8,692 nucleotides of DNA from Susulua sp964590995 (lineage in GTDB: Bacteria > Omnitrophota > Gorgyraeia > Duberdicusellales > 4484-171). The stretch spans positions 1-8,692 of the forward strand of contig CAZPYY010000043.1 of assembly GCA_964590995.1 (NCBI GenBank). Direction: 5' to 3'. The translations under genes and the position numbers were made by a program. Below the pieces are notes generated by a model. That model searched no databases and had not been told where the DNA came from. It saw only the letters and a list, made by a program, of their open reading frames with translations. This document shows positions 1 through 7,286 of the stretch, one piece after another (within the stretch, counting starts at the first letter, position 1; each line of letters opens with the position of its first letter).

Positions 1-879
1 AATGAGGATAAAAAGGGAACTCCTACCATGGGTGGCATCTTGATTCTGTTTGCAATTTTTTCAACCACTATTATTTGGGCCAGGTGGGATAATTACTTTG
101 TTTGGTTAGTTCTGGTAGTAACACTTCTCCTAGGCAGCTTAGGATTGTACGATGATTTCCTAAAGGTTAAACGCGGGAAAGGCTTAAGTCGGAGCAGGAA
201 GCTACTTTGGCAGAGCTTGATTGGAATATTACTGGGGATATTGGTTGCAGTTAATAAGAATCTTACTACTACCTGGAGTTTTCCTTTTTTCAAGAAACTA
301 ATAGTTGATGTTGGTTATTTTTATATCTTTTGGGCTGCGCTTATGGTAGTAGCCACTTCTAATGCTGTTAATTTCACTGATGGTCTTGATGGTTTAGCTA
401 TTGGCGCTCTGATTGGCAATGCCTTAATCTTTGGCTTTTTAAGTTATATTGTTGGACATATGAAGTTTGCTAATTACCTCTTTATTCCCTATGTAAGAGG
501 GGCCGGAGAACTCACTGTATTCTGTTTTTCTTTAATTGGCGCAGGGTTAGCTTTTTTGTGGTTTAACTCCTATCCAGCTGAGGTTTTCATGGGAGATGTC
601 GGAGCCTTGGCTTTGGGTGGGGCTATTGGCACAATAGCCTTATTAATAAAACAAGAGTTCCTTCTTTTCATAAGTGGAGGATTGTTTGTAATCGAGGCCT
701 CGAGTGTTATTTTACAGATGTTATCTGTAAAATTTAGAGGCAAGAGGCTATTTAAAGCCGCCCCCTTGCACCACCACTTTCAAGTAAAGGGCTGGAAAGA
801 GCCCAAAATAATTATCCGCTTTTGGATTGTCTCAATTATGTGTGCAGTCTTAAGCTTACTCACCCTTAAGTTACGATGA
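1..879 (+). CDS. mraY: Phospho-N-acetylmuramoyl-pentapeptide transferase MraY, 5'-truncated by the window
   Basis: Integral membrane enzyme that transfers phospho-MurNAc-pentapeptide from UDP to undecaprenyl phosphate, making lipid I on the inner face of the cytoplasmic membrane. The frame is open from base 1, before the first ATG at 28. Its first residues (NEDKKGTPTMGG) are the conserved MraY loop KxGTPTMGG, so the ATG at 28 is internal and the true start lies upstream. About 292 residues are present; the family usually has 320-360. In window numbering, the motifs are YDDFLK (50-55, the Asp pair of the Mg site), NFTDGLDGLA (around 124-133), PAEVFMGD (around 192-199) and PLHHHF (255-260). Hydrophobic segments alternate throughout, as expected for a ten-helix protein. 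FMGDVGALALGG differs slightly from the common FMGDTGSLALGG. The stop overlaps the murD start (ATGA). The identification is secure. Confidence 0.97.
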   Translation, partial: NEDKKGTPTMGGILILFAIFSTTIIWARWDNYFVWLVLVVTLLLGSLGLYDDFLKVKRGKGLSRSRKLLWQSLIGILLGILVAVNKNLTTTWSFPFFKKLIVDVGYFYIFWAALMVVATSNAVNFTDGLDGLAIGALIGNALIFGFLSYIVGHMKFANYLFIPYVRGAGELTVFCFSLIGAGLAFLWFNSYPAEVFMGDVGALALGGAIGTIALLIKQEFLLFISGGLFVIEASSVILQMLSVKFRGKRLFKAAPLHHHFQVKGWKEPKIIIRFWIVSIMCAVLSLLTLKLR

Positions 880-2126
880 GGATAGACGATTTTAAGAAGG
901 TTTGCGTTGTCGGCTGGGGTAGGAGTGGAATCTCCCTTTCTCAGCTACTTCTACGTTTAGAAAAAGAGGTCGGAGTTAGTGAGATAGCAGAGGCTGATTC
1001 TTTTTCCTCTCAACTAATCAATGATTTTATCAAAAAAGGAGTAAAATTTGAATTCGGAGGGCATAGCGAGAAGTTTATTAAAGATGCCCAATTATTAATT
1101 TTGAGTCCGGGGGTAGACTTAAGTTCTTCTTCGATAAAGCAAATAGCTCACGTACATAACATACCTTGCGTTGGAGAGATAGAATTTTCTTCTTGGTTAA
1201 CTAAGAGCAAGATTATAGCTATTACTGGCACTAATGGGAAGACTACCACCTCAGAACTTACCTATCAAGTCTTAAAGCAGGCAAGGAAGCGGGTTTTTCT
1301 CGGCGGCAATATCGGCAGGCCTTTCTCTTCCTTTGTTCTAGAAACAGAAGAGGAGGATTTAGTTGTCTTAGAGATAAGTTCATTTCAGCTAGAGAGTATA
1401 ATTGAGTTTAAACCTTATGTAGCTGCTTTTTTGAATATTGAACCGGATCATCTTGATCGCTATTCGAACTTTAAAGATTACTTTCAGGCTAAACTAAACA
1501 TATTCAAGAATCAAGATAGAGAAGATTGGGCTATTCTGAATAAAAATATTAATTTTCGTAGTCAAATTGAGAGAATTATAAAATCCCAACCGGTTTACTT
1601 CTCTAGAGAGTTCTCTAATGAAAATTTTTCCTGTGTTTATAGGATTACAGCTATCTTTGGTTTAACTAAGAGAGATTGTTTGAAGGTCTTCTCTGAGTTT
1701 AAAGGTCTTCGGCATCGCTTACAGGTAGCGCGAAAGCTAAATAAGGTAACCTTTATTAATGACTCCAAAGCTACAAATCCTTCTTCGACTATTTGGGCTT
1801 TGAAAAATACCAAGGCTCCGATAATCCTTCTTGCCGGAGGAAGAGACAAAGGATTAGACTACTCCTCGATTCTGCCTCACCTAAAGAAAGTAAAGAGGGT
1901 GAATCTCTTTGGAGAAGCTGCTGTTAAGATAAGAGAGGTTTTAAGCGTAAAGGTGGAGACCAAAGCTTTTCCCTCACTAGAGAAAGCAGTATTGTCTTCA
2001 TACCAAGGGGCAGAGTCGGGAGATACGATTCTTCTTTCTCCAATGTGTTCAAGTTTTGATATGTTTTCTAATTACCAAGACAGAGGCGATAAGTTTATTG
2101 AGATTGTAAATAGCATCTCATCTTAA
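876..2126 (+). CDS. murD: UDP-N-acetylmuramoyl-L-alanine--D-glutamate ligase MurD, with compact central domain
   Basis: Cytoplasmic ATP-dependent ligase that adds D-Glu to UDP-MurNAc-L-Ala. Order of motifs: N-terminal Rossmann domain with VVGWGRSGIS (11-20), P-loop GTNGKTTT (118-125), EISSFQLES (166-174), NIEPDHLDRY (187-196), the lysine expected to be carbamylated (K206 in YFQAKLNIF), GLRHRLQ (277-283), NDSKATNP (295-302), AGGRDKG (320-326) and SPMCSSFDMF (388-397). SSFDMF plus NDSKATNP mark MurD rather than MurC, MurE or MurF. At 416 residues it is somewhat short. The loss falls between K206 and R281, which are 75 residues apart against about 104 between the equivalent residues K198 and R302 in E. 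coli. The usual HNxxN motif there reads FSNEN (246-250). The ATG overlaps the mraY stop by 4 bases with no clear Shine-Dalgarno, which fits translational coupling. Confidence 0.95.
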   Translation: MRIDDFKKVCVVGWGRSGISLSQLLLRLEKEVGVSEIAEADSFSSQLINDFIKKGVKFEFGGHSEKFIKDAQLLILSPGVDLSSSSIKQIAHVHNIPCVGEIEFSSWLTKSKIIAITGTNGKTTTSELTYQVLKQARKRVFLGGNIGRPFSSFVLETEEEDLVVLEISSFQLESIIEFKPYVAAFLNIEPDHLDRYSNFKDYFQAKLNIFKNQDREDWAILNKNINFRSQIERIIKSQPVYFSREFSNENFSCVYRITAIFGLTKRDCLKVFSEFKGLRHRLQVARKLNKVTFINDSKATNPSSTIWALKNTKAPIILLAGGRDKGLDYSSILPHLKKVKRVNLFGEAAVKIREVLSVKVETKAFPSLEKAVLSSYQGAESGDTILLSPMCSSFDMFSNYQDRGDKFIEIVNSISS

Positions 2127-2130
2127 TAGT

Positions 2131-3264
2131 ATGGGTTTGGAGATACAGAGAGTGGTGCCTGGTGATTTAAAGAGGGAGAGGAAGTTTTTGTTTATAGCTT
2201 TTCTGGCCTTAACTCTTTTAGGTACTCTTATGATCTATGAATCATCCAGCCTCTATGCTTTTAAGGCCAAAGCAGATGCTGCTTACTTTTTTAAAAAACA
2301 ATCCTTCTCCTTCCTGGTAGGAATTTTCTTTTTTTCCCTCACTCTTCTCCTCGATCTAGAGTTTTTAAAACGGCACAATAAGGAATTCTTGCTAATAACT
2401 CTTTTTTTCTTAATTATGGTTATTTTCTTTGGCAAGAGGACTGGCGGAGCAAAGAGGTGGTTACAAATAGGCCCAATTGCTTTTCAACCCTCAGAGCTGT
2501 TAAAAATCACTTTTCTGCTCTATTGTGCTGATTACTGCCGCCGGAAAAGGGGTCTAATACGAAATGTTCGATTAGGGCTTATCCCTTTAGGGTTTAGCTT
2601 ACTTCTGATATGCCTTTTATTAGTCTTGCAGCCTGATTTAGGCACAGCTATTTTCTGGGTCCTCTGGACTGTTTCTTTTCTTTTTCTCTTTGGTGCCCGG
2701 GGAAAACACTTACTTTTTGTAATTCTATTCGGAGCGATTATAACCATTTTCCTTATAAAATTGTATCCTTACCGCTTAAGTAGAATTATAGCTTATCTTA
2801 ATCCTTTTGGTGATCCCAAAGGATCAGGATTCCAGTTAATCCAATCTCAGATTGCCTATGGAGTTGGAGGTATCTGGGGGGTAGGCCTGGGCGAGGGCTT
2901 ACAGAAGCTATTTTTTCTTCCGGCAGCCCATACTGACTTTATTTTTTCTATTATCGCTGAGGAATTTGGGCTCTGGGGTTCATTAGGATTGATTTTTGTC
3001 TTTTTTGTAATATTTCATAAGATGTTTGCAATTGCCAAGTTTTCCCAAGACGGTTTTCGTCGAGGCCTGCTCTGGGGCATAGTCCTTATTTTTTTTCTCG
3101 AGATAGGAATAAATATCGGAGTCAGCTGCGGCCTCCTTCCTACTAAAGGGCTGCCTTTACCATTCTTAAGTTATGGTGGAAGTAATCTGGTTGTACACTA
3201 CATTCTCTTAGGTTTATTCTTCAATGCTTCCCGTGGAGAGGCTAAGGCGGAGAGAGACCACTAG
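2131..3264 (+). CDS. ftsW: Septal peptidoglycan glycosyltransferase FtsW (SEDS family)
   Basis: Polytopic SEDS glycosyltransferase that polymerises lipid II at the division site together with a class B PBP (FtsI). Diagnostic segments are KRTGGAKRWLQIGP and FQPSELLK (102-125), LQPDLGTA (166-173), NPFGDPKGSGFQLIQSQIA (224-242), GVGLGEG (250-256), LPAAHTDFIFSIIAEEFG (263-280) and LPTKGLPLPFLSYGGSN (336-352). D269 in HTDFIF matches the essential SEDS aspartate of the large extracytoplasmic loop. About ten hydrophobic helices can be traced. The length of 377 is normal. FtsW is preferred over RodA because of its place between murD and murG in a dcw cluster. The start is uncertain: ATG 2131 lies 4 bases after the murD stop without a visible ribosome binding site, while GTG 2152 has a GGAG 9 bases upstream. 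Choosing that codon would remove only seven cytoplasmic residues. Confidence 0.94.
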   Translation: MGLEIQRVVPGDLKRERKFLFIAFLALTLLGTLMIYESSSLYAFKAKADAAYFFKKQSFSFLVGIFFFSLTLLLDLEFLKRHNKEFLLITLFFLIMVIFFGKRTGGAKRWLQIGPIAFQPSELLKITFLLYCADYCRRKRGLIRNVRLGLIPLGFSLLLICLLLVLQPDLGTAIFWVLWTVSFLFLFGARGKHLLFVILFGAIITIFLIKLYPYRLSRIIAYLNPFGDPKGSGFQLIQSQIAYGVGGIWGVGLGEGLQKLFFLPAAHTDFIFSIIAEEFGLWGSLGLIFVFFVIFHKMFAIAKFSQDGFRRGLLWGIVLIFFLEIGINIGVSCGLLPTKGLPLPFLSYGGSNLVVHYILLGLFFNASRGEAKAERDH

Positions 3265-3284
3265 CAAAAACTTAAAAAGTTAAT

Positions 3285-4301
3285 ATGAAAATACTCTTTG
3301 CATGCGAGAGGAGCGCTGGGCATGTTTTTCCGGCCTTAAGCTTAGGGGCGAAAATGAATAGGGAAGCTATTGTTTATTTTTTCGCTACCTCAACCTTTCT
3401 TAAAGACTATATTAAAAAAGAAGGTTTTACCTGTATCGGTAAGAGCCTTGCCTTTAGAAATTTACTCATTGAAGGCATCTGGCGTCTGTTCGAGGCTTTA
3501 TATCTTATTTTAAAAATAAGGCCGAAAAAAGTTATTGGGTTTGGCGGAAGGGATTCATTCTTCCTGGTTTTGTTTAGCTCTTTATTAGGGATAGAGACTA
3601 CTATTTATGAGCCTAATGTAAAGATGGGCAGGGCTAACCGGCTTCTGGCATCATTTGTTGGTAAAATATTGCGTGGTTTCCAGGGAGAGGATAGTAAGAA
3701 GAGTAAGGTTATCGGAATTCCTTTGAGGAAAAACATAAAGAAGATTGATAAGATAGGCGCCCGGAAAATCTTAAATTTTAATGATGAGCCGGTTGTGTTT
3801 TGCTTAGGCGGCAGCCAAGGATCAGCTTTCCTTAACAATATATTTGTAGAATTTGTTCAGAATTTCAAAGGGAGGCTTCAAATAATCCATCTTACTGGTA
3901 AAGATAAGTATTTGGAGATTCTTCCCCTTTATAATACAATGAAAGTTAAGAGTTTTGTTAAGGATTTTTACTATGAGGTAGAGGTTCTTTATAGTGCTGC
4001 TGATTTAGTGGTTTCTCGAGCTGGGGCTAATACTTTGGGCGAGATTTCATTTTATCAGTTGCCAGCAATTCTTCTGCCTCACCCTAAAGCTGGCGGGCAT
4101 CAGAAGGAGAACGCCTTATATCTGCAAGATAAAGGTGCAGCTATAGTGCACCTGCAGGATAATTTTTCTCCTAAAGGCTTTAACTCCTCACTTAGTAAAC
4201 TCATTCAGGATGAAAGTTTGCGTCAGAGTATAAGGAATAACCTAAGCAAGATAAGGCTAGGAATTAGTTATGAGGATTTTACCAGTAACACTTATTTTTA
4301 G
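3285..4301 (+). CDS. murG: Undecaprenyldiphospho-muramoylpentapeptide beta-N-acetylglucosaminyltransferase MurG, atypical N-domain
   Basis: Peripheral inner-membrane GT-B glycosyltransferase that transfers GlcNAc from UDP-GlcNAc to lipid I, giving lipid II. The C-terminal donor-binding half is canonical: LGGSQGSAFLNN (174-185, glycine loop 3), HLTGK (202-206), AADLVVSRAGANTLGEIS (238-255, with E253), LPAILLPHP (259-267) and GGHQKENA (270-277). The N-terminal acceptor half is divergent. The expected GGTGGHxxPA reads CERSAGHVFPA (7-17), keeping the final GH. The second loop reads IGFGGRDS (84-91) rather than GxGGYxS, and the usual HEQN reads YEPN (108-111). The length of 338 is slightly under the typical 350-360. 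It starts 20 bases after ftsW with no strong Shine-Dalgarno. Its last ten codons overlap the next gene, and that tail (DFTSNTYF) shows no family motif. The identification is firm; the N-domain differences need an alignment. Confidence 0.94.
   Translation: MKILFACERSAGHVFPALSLGAKMNREAIVYFFATSTFLKDYIKKEGFTCIGKSLAFRNLLIEGIWRLFEALYLILKIRPKKVIGFGGRDSFFLVLFSSLLGIETTIYEPNVKMGRANRLLASFVGKILRGFQGEDSKKSKVIGIPLRKNIKKIDKIGARKILNFNDEPVVFCLGGSQGSAFLNNIFVEFVQNFKGRLQIIHLTGKDKYLEILPLYNTMKVKSFVKDFYYEVEVLYSAADLVVSRAGANTLGEISFYQLPAILLPHPKAGGHQKENALYLQDKGAAIVHLQDNFSPKGFNSSLSKLIQDESLRQSIRNNLSKIRLGISYEDFTSNTYF
4259..4262 (+). promoter_or_regulatory. Ribosome binding site for the metallopeptidase gene
   Basis: AGGA lies inside the 3' end of murG, 7 bases before the ATG at 4270. 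It supports the upstream start, which includes the signal peptide, over the next in-frame ATG at 4318, which has no such site. Confidence 0.5.
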
Positions 4302-5085
4302 CATTCTTATTAACACTATGGGCTTTGAACCAGGAGGAAGCCCTTTTGCTTATGCAAAGCAAGAGGGCTTTCGGCAACTGCGTAGCGAGCACTTCATAAT
4401 TAACTATAGAGAAGAGGTTAATAATTCATATGTTAGGAAGATAAAAAGCACAGCTGAGAAGTATTACCGGATTATAACTCAGCAATTTAACTTTTATCGG
4501 GATAAGTTTTGGATATGGGATAACCGGGCTAAAGTTTTCATAGCTAGCGATAGGGATGATTATTTAAAGAGTTTTAATTGTTCTGACTGGTCAGCTGCTT
4601 GCGTTAATTACCATGAGAAGACAATTTATACCTATCCTGACCAAGAGAAATTTACTCCGGTTTTTGTTCATGAGTTGACCCATATAATTTTTCGTGAATT
4701 TATTGGAGAGGGTAAGCTTCCCCTTTGGTTAGATGAGGGAGTTTCTGTTTATATGGAGGATAAGTATGGTCATACCCATAGAGGTGGAATCCCTTTCCTA
4801 AAGCAGAAGATAAAAGAGGATTCCTATATAAAATTCTCTGAACTGGATAATATAACGACTAGAAGTATAAATAATAAAGAGCAAGACTACGCTAGTCTCT
4901 TTTATCTAGAGTCTTTTTCGATAATTAACTTTATTATGCAAAAATATGGTAAGTATAAATTCTCCAGTTTTCTTCGAATGCTTAAGAAGGGACTGAGATT
5001 AGAGGAGGCCTTAGCAAAGGTTTTTTACGATTTTAAAGATTTAGATAAGTTGGAGGCAAAGTGGAAGGATTACTATCAGAAGTAA
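4270..5085 (+). CDS. Predicted secreted gluzincin-type zinc metallopeptidase (peptidase MA-like), embedded in the dcw cluster
   Basis: Not a standard dcw gene. The 271-residue product begins with MR and a hydrophobic run (3-15), then a small-residue stretch ending in AYA (27-29), a plausible signal peptidase I site. There is no lipobox cysteine, so a soluble periplasmic or N-terminally tethered protein is inferred. The zinc site is HELTH (134-138: two His ligands and catalytic E135), followed 17 residues later by WLDEGVS (153-159), whose E156 is the expected third ligand. This HExxH...DEG spacing is typical of the peptidase MA-like family (PF13485 type). C104 and C111 could form a disulfide. 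The C-terminal half has the usual helical segment (YASLFYLESFSIINFIM, 207-223) and a charged end. It overlaps murG by 32 bases and murC by 25, so it should be co-translated with them. Its substrate is unknown; a role in wall or divisome protein processing is only inferred from position. Confidence 0.85.
   Translation: MRILPVTLIFSILINTMGFEPGGSPFAYAKQEGFRQLRSEHFIINYREEVNNSYVRKIKSTAEKYYRIITQQFNFYRDKFWIWDNRAKVFIASDRDDYLKSFNCSDWSAACVNYHEKTIYTYPDQEKFTPVFVHELTHIIFREFIGEGKLPLWLDEGVSVYMEDKYGHTHRGGIPFLKQKIKEDSYIKFSELDNITTRSINNKEQDYASLFYLESFSIINFIMQKYGKYKFSSFLRMLKKGLRLEEALAKVFYDFKDLDKLEAKWKDYYQK
5052..5056 (+). promoter_or_regulatory. Ribosome binding site for murC (GTG start)
   Basis: GGAGG lies within the end of the metallopeptidase gene, 4 bases before the GTG at 5061. 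The spacing is short. No other in-frame start lies between it and the conserved GIGGIGMSG loop, so this site decides the start. Confidence 0.5.
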
Positions 5086-6419
5086 GGAGTATCTACCTAG
5101 TAGGTATTGGCGGAATAGGGATGAGCGGTCTGGCCCTTCTCCTTAAAGATAGGGGTTTTGAAGTTAAGGGTTCTGATGAAAAGGAATCAGCAAATGCAAA
5201 GATGTTAAGAGCTCAAGGCATCGAGGTTTTTATTGGCCACAGAGAAGAGCAGGTTAGTAGCGATACTGATATTTTAGGGTATTCTTCGGCAATCGGAGAA
5301 GAAAATCCGGAAATACTCCAGGCAAAAAAAAGAGGCGTGAATATCTTCAAAAGAGCTGAGCTTCTAGCTGCTCTCTGTCGGGGAAGAAAGACAATTGCAG
5401 TTAGTGGAAGCCATGGGAAGACCACCACTACCTCTTTATTGGGGCATCTTCTTACCGCCTTAAAGCATAAACCAGCAGTATTTGTAGGTGGATTGCCTCT
5501 TAACTATTCCCAGGGAGCTTGGTGGGGGGATGACTATTTTGTTATTGAAGCTGACGAGAGTGACGGAAGCTTTCTTGAATTTAAACCTTGGGTTTCAATA
5601 ATTACTAACATTGATCGTGAACACCTTGATTACTATGGGGGTATGGAGAATTTACGAAAAAGTTTTTTAAAGTTTGCCCAAAATACAAGAGATAAAATTA
5701 TAGGCTGGGGAGATCAGCCTTACTTAGCAGAACTTATCTCTAAAGCAGGGGGATTAAGCTTTGGCTGGGAGAAAGAAAATTTATTAAGAGGGGTAAATTT
5801 TAAGTTTGATCGGGAATTTAGCTGCTTTGATTTATATATAAAGGGAAAATTTACATCTGCAATTAAGACACCACTTATCGGTAGACATAATTGCCTTAAT
5901 ACCTTGGCTGTTCTTGCTTTTTTCTATCATTTAGGTGAAGATTTAGAAAAAGTTAAGCAGGCTCTATTAGATTTTAAGGGAATAAGGAGGCGCTTGGAGG
6001 CCAAGGGCAAAATCAAAGGAATAACCTTTATCGATGATTATGCTCATCATCCTGCAGAAGTCAAGGCAGTTTTAAGTGCAGCCCAACTCTTAGACCCTAA
6101 GCGTTTATTCGTAGTCTTTCAGCCCCATCGTTTCTCGAGGGTTAACTCATTAAAAGAGGAGTTTACAAGATGCTTTTCGGGAGCAGATCATTTAGTAGTA
6201 AGTGATATTTATAGTGCTTGCGAAGAGAATACTTTTGGAATTAGCGCTCAGGCTTTGGCTAAAGAAATAGGTAAAAATCTATCTGCTAAAGTAGAGTATA
6301 TTCCAAAGAATAGACTCATTACTGATATTCCTCCTCATCTAAAAGAGGGTGATCTTGTCTTGGGTTTAGGGGCCGGAGATATAAATAACATAATGGAGGA
6401 AATTCGCAAGTGCCTTTAG
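5061..6419 (+). CDS. murC: UDP-N-acetylmuramate--L-alanine ligase MurC
   Basis: Cytoplasmic ATP-dependent ligase that adds L-Ala to UDP-MurNAc, the first amino acid of the stem peptide. All family landmarks are present: GIGGIGMSGLA (15-25, UDP-binding), P-loop GSHGKTTTT (116-124), EADESDGSF (163-171), NIDREHLDYY (183-192), GRHNCLN (274-280, the invariant HNxxN), FKGIRRRLE (305-313), the MurC-type DDYAHHPAEV (325-334), QPHRFSR (354-360) and LGAGDI (436-441). The length of 452 is normal. The start is GTG, placing the nucleotide loop about 14 residues in, as usual for MurC. The next ATG is inside that loop and would destroy it. It overlaps the metallopeptidase gene by 25 bases and murB by 10. 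Unlike the neighbouring MurD, it keeps an intact HN motif, so the MurD change is specific to that protein. Confidence 0.97.
   Translation: MEGLLSEVRSIYLVGIGGIGMSGLALLLKDRGFEVKGSDEKESANAKMLRAQGIEVFIGHREEQVSSDTDILGYSSAIGEENPEILQAKKRGVNIFKRAELLAALCRGRKTIAVSGSHGKTTTTSLLGHLLTALKHKPAVFVGGLPLNYSQGAWWGDDYFVIEADESDGSFLEFKPWVSIITNIDREHLDYYGGMENLRKSFLKFAQNTRDKIIGWGDQPYLAELISKAGGLSFGWEKENLLRGVNFKFDREFSCFDLYIKGKFTSAIKTPLIGRHNCLNTLAVLAFFYHLGEDLEKVKQALLDFKGIRRRLEAKGKIKGITFIDDYAHHPAEVKAVLSAAQLLDPKRLFVVFQPHRFSRVNSLKEEFTRCFSGADHLVVSDIYSACEENTFGISAQALAKEIGKNLSAKVEYIPKNRLITDIPPHLKEGDLVLGLGAGDINNIMEEIRKCL
6395..6400 (+). promoter_or_regulatory. Strong ribosome binding site for murB (GTG start)
   Basis: GGAGGA inside the end of murC lies 9 bases before the GTG at 6410. 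It is the clearest Shine-Dalgarno in the window and fixes the non-ATG start of murB. Confidence 0.7.
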
Positions 6420-7264
6420 GAACAACAGGGCCAACCAAGGGCGTTAGTTTAAGAAACTACACCACGATAAAGATAGGCGGTAAGGCAAAGTATTTTTATA
6501 CTGCCGGGAATATCGATGATTTAGATAAGATTGTTGCTGATATCGGTCCGGACTTCTATCTCCTAGGCAGGGGTTCCAATCTTCTTATAGCTGACTCTTT
6601 GATTGAGAAGCCAGTAGTAAAACTGGGTAAGGATTTTACTTACCTGAGAGAAAAAGGAAACTTATTAGAGGTTGGTGCTTCAACACCCCTTTCTTTTTTG
6701 ATTAAATATTGTTTAGCAAATAATCTCTCAGGTGTAGAGAATCTCGCAGGCATCCCGGCTACAGTGGGGGGCCTTTTAGCTATGAATGCTGCTTCTTTTG
6801 GCCGGAGTATCTCCTCAAGCCTTAAAGAAGTTGATGTTATGAATCGTGAGGGTGGGGTTACGACTTTGGGAAAGGGAGAAATAACTTTTAAGTATAGGTT
6901 TTCTTCTCTGCAAAAGTATATAATTTTAGGAGCCAGGTTCAAATTATCTTCGAAGAAGGGCTTAAAAGGAAAGGTGAGCGAGTTTTTAAGAAAGAGGCTT
7001 AGTACGCAAGATTTTGATTTTCCTAGCTGTGGGTGTATTTTTAAGAATACCCCTGAATTTAGCGCAAGTTTTCTTATTGATTCCTCGCGATTGAAGGGTT
7101 TAAAGAAAGGAGACGCTCAAATTTCTCTGCATCATGCCAATTTTATTATTAATTGCGGTTGCGCTAAATACAATGATGTCGATTATTTAATTCAGAAAAT
7201 TAAGGACCAAATTTATAAAAAATATAGTATAATCTTACAAGAAGAGATCAAGCGCTGGAAATAA
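6410..7264 (+). CDS. murB: UDP-N-acetylenolpyruvoylglucosamine reductase MurB (short, type II-like)
   Basis: FAD- and NADPH-dependent cytoplasmic reductase that converts UDP-GlcNAc-enolpyruvate to UDP-MurNAc, the MurC substrate. Visible features are NYTTIKIGGKAKYF (16-29), the FAD-binding LGRGSNLLIAD (52-62), AGIPATVGGLLAMNAASFG (113-131), KYRFSS (161-166, with the conserved Tyr-Arg), PSCGCIFKN (205-213), GDAQISLHHANFIIN (234-248) and a terminal EEIKRW with E279 at the place of the family glutamate. The active-site proton donor, serine in E. coli MurB, is Cys209 here. The length of 284 and the absence of the extra type I insert suggest the short type II form. The GTG start overlaps murC by 10 bases and has a strong Shine-Dalgarno. 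Its placement directly after murC follows many non-enterobacterial dcw clusters. Confidence 0.95.
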   Translation: MPLGTTGPTKGVSLRNYTTIKIGGKAKYFYTAGNIDDLDKIVADIGPDFYLLGRGSNLLIADSLIEKPVVKLGKDFTYLREKGNLLEVGASTPLSFLIKYCLANNLSGVENLAGIPATVGGLLAMNAASFGRSISSSLKEVDVMNREGGVTTLGKGEITFKYRFSSLQKYIILGARFKLSSKKGLKGKVSEFLRKRLSTQDFDFPSCGCIFKNTPEFSASFLIDSSRLKGLKKGDAQISLHHANFIINCGCAKYNDVDYLIQKIKDQIYKKYSIILQEEIKRWK

Positions 7265-7286
7265 AATGCAAACTAATGAGTAAATT

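Noticed and set aside
28..30. ATG at 28 as the start of mraY
   Set aside because: The frame is open upstream to base 1 and encodes the conserved KKGTPT part of the MraY loop, so this Met is internal.
3504..3520. Perfect AT-rich inverted repeat (cttatttt / aaaataag, 1-base spacer) inside murG
   Set aside because: It lies within coding sequence, has no room for a stable loop, and its codons read normally (LILKI). Such palindromes arise by chance in AT-rich DNA.
4320..4347. Hairpin GGGCTT...AAGCCC with AGGAGG in its loop and a TTTT tail, just after the murG stop
   Set aside because: The stem is only 6 bp with a 12-base loop, and the T run is short. It sits inside the metallopeptidase signal region, and no in-frame start lies at proper spacing after the AGGAGG. 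A terminator or attenuator is not supported.
6640..6942. 100-codon open frame on the minus strand within murB
   Set aside because: It is antisense to a well-conserved gene, has no recognisable motif or ribosome binding site, and resembles the other antisense shadow frames here.
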